A DNA stretch of 35,161 nt from Acidobacteriota bacterium (GTDB taxonomy: Bacteria; Acidobacteriota; Vicinamibacteria; Vicinamibacterales; UBA2999), in NCBI GenBank assembly GCA_016789705.1, contig JAEUQR010000130.1, positions 1-35,161 on the forward strand, given 5' to 3'. The notes below the pieces were generated by a model. That model was not told where the DNA came from. It saw only the letters and a program-made list of their open reading frames with translations, and did not search any database. Position numbers and translations under genes: made by a program. Position 1 is the first letter of the stretch. Each line of letters starts with the position of its first letter. Below, piece after piece: positions 30,663-35,161 of the stretch.

Positions 30663-31196
30663 ATGGCCTTCATCCGCTACATCCCGGCCGACGCGCTGGC
30701 CGAGGCCGACCGCGTCGCTGACCCTGACAACATCATCCAGGTGCACGCCGTACATCCCGCGGTGATGCGCCAGCACTGGGAGCTGTACAAACAATTGATG
30801 CATCGTCCAGGGCCACTCAGCCGGCGCGAACGGGAACTGCTGGGCGTTCGCGTCTCGGCCCTGAACGGCTGCCACTATTGAGTGCACCATCACGGGGCGG
30901 GTCTCCGTGCCATTCTCACCACGGCGGGGCTGGACGCTGAGGCGCAGGACGCGGTCGTCGGCGGGCTGCAGTCGTCGCCGGTTTCGGCGCCGGGATTGTC
31001 GGCGCGGGAAACGGCGCTGCTCGATTACGCGGAGGTGCTGACGCTGACACCCGCCGGCGTGCGACCGCATCACATCCAGCGGCTGCGCGACCAGGGCCTG
31101 GATGACCGGGCCATTCATGACGCCTGCGCGATCGTGGCCTACTTCGCGTTCGTGAACCGCATCGCCGACGGCCTCGGTGTCGAGCTGGAAGGCTGA
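30663..31196 (+). CDS. AhpD-like peroxidase-related selenoprotein (in-frame UGA read as selenocysteine)
   Basis: Read through the UGA at 30879-30881, this gene encodes 177 residues of the AhpD-like 'uncharacterised peroxidase-related enzyme' family. The first 72 residues include MAFIRYIPADAL, IIQVHAVHPAVMRQHWELYKQLM, LSRRERELLGVRVSALNGCHY. After the UGA come VHHHGAGLRAIL, LSARETALLDYAEVLT and AYFAFVNRIADGLGVELEG. AhpD enzymes have C-x2-C-x3-H as redox centre; here it reads Cys70-His-Tyr-UGA73-Val-His-His-His, so the UGA replaces the second, attacking Cys. The next frame could only start with a GTG immediately after the UGA, which would split the active site. A SECIS-like hairpin follows. GAGG at 30654-30657 is the ribosome binding site. 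A point-mutation pseudogene is the alternative, but no other damage is visible. Confidence 0.87.
30879..30918 (+). promoter_or_regulatory. Candidate bacterial SECIS element
   Basis: The upper stem is CACGG (30891-30895) with CCGTG (30905-30909), extended by G30896-T30904 and G30897-C30903. The apical loop is CGGGT (30898-30902), which has the adjacent G and U that SelB recognises in the E. coli fdhF element. The loop starts 16 bases after the UGA, within the usual 16-37 base range. The UGA itself plus the next G (TGAG, 30879-30882) can pair with CTCA (30915-30918) as a lower stem. The hairpin lies inside the coding frame, as bacterial SECIS elements do. Confidence 0.72.
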
Positions 31197-31253
31197 CAGT
31201 GGCCGTGTAGCCGGACCGGGAACTTCGGCAACCGCGATCTTGTTGGGGCAGGA

Positions 31254-32750
31254 ATGATTCGGATGCGAGCAGCGCTACTCGTCTTGGCCGTGACCGGCAC
31301 CGCGGCTCTGGCGCAGCCGGCCGCGCCGCCGGTCGAGACGTTCCTCGCCGCCGGTGGGCTCGATGAACGGCAGTCGCGCGCGGCGCTCGACGAGATCGCG
31401 GCAGTGTGGCGCGACGACTACGCCGCGATGATCATCGATCTCGCACGGCTGCTCCGTCCGTCGGCGGCGGCGCCCGACGACACGTCCACCGCCGAGTTCG
31501 CCGGGGGAGGCGAACCGGGCGACGACAGCGGCGGGGGCAGCGTGCGGCGCGAGGACATGGGCGGCCCCGTGCGTCGGCGTCCCACGGCCGAGGGCCTGAC
31601 CCGCACGCGGCTCATCCAGTTCCTGGAACGCCGCACCGGCAAGCGGTTCGATCCGCAACTGCGCGAATGGCGGCGCTGGGTCTGGTCGCGTCCCTACCAG
31701 CCCCATCCCGACTACGCGCGCTTCAAGGGCCTGCTCTACAGCCGCATCGACCGGCGGATGGCGCGTTTCTTCCAGCCGGGCGCCAAGGCGCTCATCAGGC
31801 TCGACGAAGTGGACTGGGGCGGCGTGACCGTGAACGGCATCCCGCCGCTCTACTATCCGAAGGTGCTGCCGGCCGCCGAGGCTCGCTACCTGCGCGATAA
31901 CCACGTCGTGTTCGGCCTGGTGGTGAACGGCGAAGCGCGTGCGTACCCGAAGCGCATTCTGGCCTGGCACGAGATGGCGCGCGACAGAGTGGGCGGCGTG
32001 GAGCTGCACGTCGTCTACTGCACGCTCTGCGGCACGGTCATCCCGTACGAGAGTGTGACCGCCGGACGCACGTGGCGGCTCGGCACGAGCGGCCTGCTCT
32101 ACCGCTCGAACAAGCTGATGTTCGACGAAGAGACCGGCAGTCTCTGGTCCACGCTCGAAGGCAAGCCCGTCATCGGCGAACTCGTGGATCGTGGCATCGA
32201 GCTACAGTCACGGCCGGTAGTCACGACCACCTGGGGCGAGTGGAAGGCGTTGCATCCGAATACCACCGTGCTGTCGCTCGACACCGGCCACGAACGCGAC
32301 TACGGCGAAGGCGTGGCCTACCGCGACTACTTCGCTGACGACACGCTCTACTTCCAGGTCCCCGGCAACGACACGCGGCTCAGAAACAAGGCGGACGTGC
32401 TCACGTTCAAGGTGCGCGGGGCCGACGGCACCACGGTGCCGGTGGCCATCGCGCAGTCGCGCCTCACGCGGCAGCCGGTCTATCCCTTCGAAGCGGCGGG
32501 CCGCCGCTTTCTCATCGTCACGAGCCGGCGCGGCGCCAACCGCGTCTACGCACTGGGCAGCAGCGACGTCGCGTTCCAGGCGGCCGCGAGCGCCAGCGAC
32601 ATCGTGCGCGACGGCGACGGCCGCGAATGGCGTGTCACCGAAGACGCCCTCGTGGGCCCCGATGGCACGGCACTGCCTCGCGCGAGCGCGCAGCGTGCGT
32701 TCTGGTTTGGCTGGCGGGCGCAGTATCCGGAGACGCTGCTTGTGCAGTAG
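31254..32750 (+). CDS. Secreted DUF3179 domain protein
   Basis: A 498-residue exported protein. The signal peptide is MIRMRAALLVLAVTGTAALAQ. Residues about 70-115 are acidic and Gly-rich. The DUF3179 domain (about 180-480) has GVTVNGIPPLYYPKVLPAAEA, VVNGEARAYPKRILAWHEM, the Cys pair in HVVYCTLCG (255-260), GTSGLLYRSNKLMFDEETGSLW and VLSLDTGHERDYGEGVAYRDYF. The family occurs in many environmental bacteria with no known activity; the conserved Cys pair and buried Asp/Glu suggest an enzyme or redox role. AGGA (31250-31253) directly abuts the ATG at 31254, so the second ATG at 31263, 9 bases away, may be the real start. It follows the selenoprotein gene after 57 bases. Confidence 0.9.
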   Translation: MIRMRAALLVLAVTGTAALAQPAAPPVETFLAAGGLDERQSRAALDEIAAVWRDDYAAMIIDLARLLRPSAAAPDDTSTAEFAGGGEPGDDSGGGSVRREDMGGPVRRRPTAEGLTRTRLIQFLERRTGKRFDPQLREWRRWVWSRPYQPHPDYARFKGLLYSRIDRRMARFFQPGAKALIRLDEVDWGGVTVNGIPPLYYPKVLPAAEARYLRDNHVVFGLVVNGEARAYPKRILAWHEMARDRVGGVELHVVYCTLCGTVIPYESVTAGRTWRLGTSGLLYRSNKLMFDEETGSLWSTLEGKPVIGELVDRGIELQSRPVVTTTWGEWKALHPNTTVLSLDTGHERDYGEGVAYRDYFADDTLYFQVPGNDTRLRNKADVLTFKVRGADGTTVPVAIAQSRLTRQPVYPFEAAGRRFLIVTSRRGANRVYALGSSDVAFQAAASASDIVRDGDGREWRVTEDALVGPDGTALPRASAQRAFWFGWRAQYPETLLVQ

Positions 32751-32780
32751 TTCTCGGGCCGGCGGGACGACGAAGCGCGC

Positions 32781-33281
32781 ATGCTGACCGACACGCTCTG
32801 CACGCAGTGCGGGCTCTGCTGCGACGGCACGCTCTTCGGCGATGTCGAACTCGCGGGACGGCGCGAGGCCATACGGCTCGAGGCGCTTGGCCTCGACGTG
32901 GACAGCGACGACGCTGACGTGGAGCTGCTGGCGCTGCCATGCGCCGGACTTCGCGGCACCCGCTGCGCCGTCTACGCCCACCGCCCGCAGTGCTGTCGCA
33001 CGTTCGAGTGCCGACTGCTGCAGCAGGCGCAGCGTGGCGAGGTAGCCGCCAACGAGGCGCTCGCGCGAATCGCCGCGGCGAAGGCGCAGGTGGCGCGCGT
33101 GTGGACGCTTCTTGCCGGACTCGAATCGCGCCGAAGCACGCGCCTGCCGCTGACGGAGCGTGTGGCGAACGCCCTCGACGCGGCACCTGGCGGCACGGCC
33201 ACGGGCACCCCACAGCGCCGTGCGCTCGCCGCCGCCATGGCCACGCTCTCGCGCACCATCCGCGCGACGTTCGTGGACTAA
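32781..33281 (+). CDS. YkgJ family cysteine cluster protein
   Basis: A 166-residue protein of the YkgJ/CxxCxxCC family, whose Cys clusters are thought to bind zinc or iron. The first cluster is CTQCGLCC (Cys7, 10, 13, 14). The second consists of CAGLRGTRCAVYAHRPQCC with Cys54, 62, 71 and 72, then FEC (Cys77). The remainder is an Ala/Arg-rich helical extension. Members in other systems modify or handle Cys-rich targets, but no substrate can be named. It lies 30 bases after the DUF3179 gene, probably in one transcript. No strong ribosome binding site is seen. A hairpin follows its stop. Confidence 0.9.
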   Translation: MLTDTLCTQCGLCCDGTLFGDVELAGRREAIRLEALGLDVDSDDADVELLALPCAGLRGTRCAVYAHRPQCCRTFECRLLQQAQRGEVAANEALARIAAAKAQVARVWTLLAGLESRRSTRLPLTERVANALDAAPGGTATGTPQRRALAAAMATLSRTIRATFVD

Positions 33282-33284
33282 GAG

Positions 33285-33310
33285 CTTCGCGGCGGCCCCG
33301 AGGGGCGAAG
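33285..33310 (+). terminator. Hairpin after the YkgJ-family gene
   Basis: CTTCGC (33285-33290) pairs with GCGAAG (33305-33310), starting 4 bases after the stop codon. The enclosed bases can also pair as CCC with GGG. No T run follows, so termination efficiency is uncertain. Confidence 0.4.
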
Positions 33311-33341
33311 TACGAGACGATAGGCCGTCCCGGAGGCCTCA

Positions 33342-35161
33342 ATGCGCTCGACCCGTTCCGCCATCGCCATCCTCGTCCTCGTTGCCGGCACGTGGGCCGT
33401 CACCGGCCGCGCCCAGTCGCCGCACCCGTTCGGCCAGCCGTCGGCCAGTCAGCCGCAGCCGGGCTCGCAGGTGAAGGCGGTGCCCGGGTCGCGCGCTCAG
33501 GGCTGGTTGAGCCAGGGGCGCTCGGAGGTGGTGGCCCGGCACGGCATCGTCGCCACGAGCGATCCGCTGGCGGCACAGGCCGGTCTCGACATCCTGCGGC
33601 AGGGCGGGAACGCCATCGACGCCGCCGTCGCGACGGGCGCCATGCTCGACGTAACCTCGCAGAACGACACCGGTATCGGCGGCGATCTCTTCGCCATCGT
33701 CTGGGTAGCACGCGAGAAGAAGCTCTACGCGCTCTCGGCCGCGGGCTGGGCGCCGGCCGGCTGGACGCCGGAGTTCTTCGCGAAGCTCGGCGTGAAGCAG
33801 ATGCCGGGCTCGGGCGTGAATGCCGCCACCGTGCCGGCCGCAGTGGCCGGCTACGACGCGCTGCTCACGCGCTTCGGCACGATGAGCTTCAAGGAGACGT
33901 TCGCGCGCGCCGCGCAGGTGGCCGAGGAAGGCTGGGGGCTCGCCGAGCGCCGGCACGACGACCTGCTGAGCTCCGTGAAGGGGCTGAACGCCGACGCGGA
34001 CTCGAAGGCCACGTTCCTCGACGGCGCGAACGCACCGCCGCTCTACGGCATCATCCGCAATCCCAACCTGGCCAAGGCGTTACGTCTACTGCAGGCGCAG
34101 GGCAAGGACGCGTTCTACAAGGGCCCGATCGCGGATGCCATCGTGGCGAAGGTCAAGGCCGGTGGCGGCGTCATGACCCACGACGACCTGGCGAGCTACG
34201 CGCCCGAGTGGGTCGAGCCCATCACGACGAACTACCACGGCTACGACATCTTCCAGTTGCCGCCGCCCGGGCAGGGCTTCGCGGCCCTCGAGATGCTGAA
34301 CATCCTCGAGGTCTGCATGCCGAAGCTCGGCGTGAACCTCGCGGCGCTCGGGCCGTCGGACCCGACCTACTGGCACATGATGGTCGAGGCGAAGAAGCTG
34401 GCCTACGCGGATCTGCTGGCGAAGAACGCCGACCCGAAGTTCTCCCAGGTGCCGGTGGCGCAACTCATCTCGAAGGCGCATGCCGCCACGCTCTGCGGAA
34501 AGATCGATCCGGGCAAGGCCGCCGCGCCGAACGTGACCGGCGGCATGGACGGCGGCACGATCTATCTGACCACGGCCGATCGCTGGGGCAACATGGTGTC
34601 GCTCGTGCACAGCGTGTTCAGCGTCTACGGCAGCCGCGCCACCGTGGGCCCGTACGGCTTCGTGCTGCACAACCGCGGCAGCGCCTTCTCGCTCGATCCG
34701 AAGCATCCGAACGTGGTGGCGCCGCGCAAGCGGCCGTTCCACAGCATCATCGCCGGCTTCGTGATGAAGGACGGCGAGCCGCTCATGGCCTTCGGCAACA
34801 TGGGCGGCAGCGTGCAGCCCGAGACGCACGCGCAGCACATGGTGAACGTGATCGACCACGGGATGAACGTGCAGATGACCACCGACGCGGCCCGCTTCAC
34901 CCACAACCAGAACAGCAACACGCTGTCACTCGAGCACAACCTCTTCAACCTCGTGGGCGCGGCGCTCGAGGCGAAGGGGCACAAAGTGCGCGCGGTGGAC
35001 GGCGGCGCCGTGGGCGGCTACCAGGGCATTCTCTTCACGCGCGACCCAAGGATGCCGGCGCCGGTCTTCGACCGCATCAGCGTCACCGAGGATCGACCCG
35101 TGAATGGCATCTACCGCGCCGGCTCGGATCACCGCAAGGACGGCCAGGCGGTGGGCTGGTA
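33342..35161 (+). CDS. ggt: Gamma-glutamyltranspeptidase, stop codon cut by the window edge
   Basis: A periplasmic Ntn-hydrolase that cleaves and transfers gamma-glutamyl groups from glutathione and related peptides. It matures by self-cleavage before a Thr. The signal peptide is MRSTRSAIAILVLVAGTWAVTGRAQ. Family marks are ATSDPLAAQAGLDILRQGGNAIDAAVA, DTGIGGDLFAIVW and LPPPGQGFAALEMLNIL. The processing site is MDGGTIYLTTAD, with the likely nucleophile Thr406 (codon 34557), followed by GNMVSLVHS. PFHSIIAGFVMKDGEPLMAFGNMGG and the C-terminal KDGQAVGW complete it. The frame is open for 606 codons and the final two bases, TA, fit the start of a stop codon, so the protein is essentially complete. 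GGAGG (33332-33336) sits five bases before the ATG. Confidence 0.95.
   Translation, partial: MRSTRSAIAILVLVAGTWAVTGRAQSPHPFGQPSASQPQPGSQVKAVPGSRAQGWLSQGRSEVVARHGIVATSDPLAAQAGLDILRQGGNAIDAAVATGAMLDVTSQNDTGIGGDLFAIVWVAREKKLYALSAAGWAPAGWTPEFFAKLGVKQMPGSGVNAATVPAAVAGYDALLTRFGTMSFKETFARAAQVAEEGWGLAERRHDDLLSSVKGLNADADSKATFLDGANAPPLYGIIRNPNLAKALRLLQAQGKDAFYKGPIADAIVAKVKAGGGVMTHDDLASYAPEWVEPITTNYHGYDIFQLPPPGQGFAALEMLNILEVCMPKLGVNLAALGPSDPTYWHMMVEAKKLAYADLLAKNADPKFSQVPVAQLISKAHAATLCGKIDPGKAAAPNVTGGMDGGTIYLTTADRWGNMVSLVHSVFSVYGSRATVGPYGFVLHNRGSAFSLDPKHPNVVAPRKRPFHSIIAGFVMKDGEPLMAFGNMGGSVQPETHAQHMVNVIDHGMNVQMTTDAARFTHNQNSNTLSLEHNLFNLVGAALEAKGHKVRAVDGGAVGGYQGILFTRDPRMPAPVFDRISVTEDRPVNGIYRAGSDHRKDGQAVGW

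Noticed and set aside
30882..31196. Separate 104-codon gene starting with GTG right after the UGA
   Set aside because: Its sequence is the second half of the AhpD-like domain, it has no ribosome binding site of its own, and splitting there would cut the active site in two. Selenocysteine readthrough explains all observations better.
34086..34904. 272-codon minus-strand frame
   Set aside because: It is antisense to the catalytic part of gamma-glutamyltranspeptidase, whose frame is open through to the window edge with complete family motifs.

Overview
The window is a dense, high-GC stretch of bacterial chromosome. Gene content suggests an Acidobacteriota member, perhaps of the Vicinamibacteria type: a subtilase ending in WGDSLV repeats, FN3 remnants, secreted M24 peptidases, DUF3179, DUF547, TPM and YHS proteins, and an ECF sigma factor paired with a DGPF protein. 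That placement is inference from content, with no marker gene. I see no rRNA, tRNA, CRISPR array, transposase or phage gene.

Layout. 1-2326: the 3' part of a secreted subtilase, then a decayed FN3 gene. 2441-5122: a CBS-pair protein, a glucose/sorbosone dehydrogenase-like lipoprotein (minus) and an Hsp20 chaperone (minus). 5332-8457: a secreted esterase and a secreted M24 peptidase (minus). 8579-11363: a HEAT-repeat protein converging on a coupled DGPF/ECF sigma pair. 11478-15457: a DoxX-like membrane protein, a flavin monooxygenase, a YHS protein and an alpha/beta-hydrolase protein. 15524-16429: a tandem universal stress protein. 16492-20102: a five-gene coupled operon of methyltransferase, FolB, pteridine-reductase-like SDR, phospholipase D-like protein and CYTH protein. 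20099-21331: a secreted TIKI/EreA-like protein. 21432-25812: a redox block, with a Rieske-flavodoxin fusion divergent from an operon of two tiny membrane proteins, a heme-membrane/Rieske fusion and a membrane acyltransferase. 25849-28075: DUF547 (frameshifted), TPM and NTF2-like proteins. 28133-31196: a Kelch lipoprotein, a second M24 peptidase and an AhpD-like peroxidase-related gene interrupted by an in-frame UGA. 31254-35161: DUF3179, a YkgJ cysteine-cluster protein and gamma-glutamyltranspeptidase, whose last sense codon lies 2 bases from the window edge.

Main result. At 30879-30881 a UGA sits exactly where the second Cys of the AhpD-type CxxC motif is expected, giving Cys-His-Tyr-UGA followed by VHHHG. 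The frame stays open for 104 codons of family-like sequence. A hairpin with a GGGUC-containing loop begins about 10 nt after the UGA, as expected for a bacterial SECIS. I read this as a selenoprotein gene. Second in interest is the Rieske/flavodoxin/heme-membrane redox block.

Architecture. Genes are very tightly packed. Nine start/stop overlaps (ATGA, GTGA or TGATG) join co-directional genes, and four convergent pairs share a 4-bp YTAG that supplies both stop codons. Several starts have a -10-like hexamer 5-10 nt upstream and no Shine-Dalgarno, suggesting leaderless mRNAs. Two divergent pairs share the octamer AGTATAGT, which reads as a -10 box on both strands.
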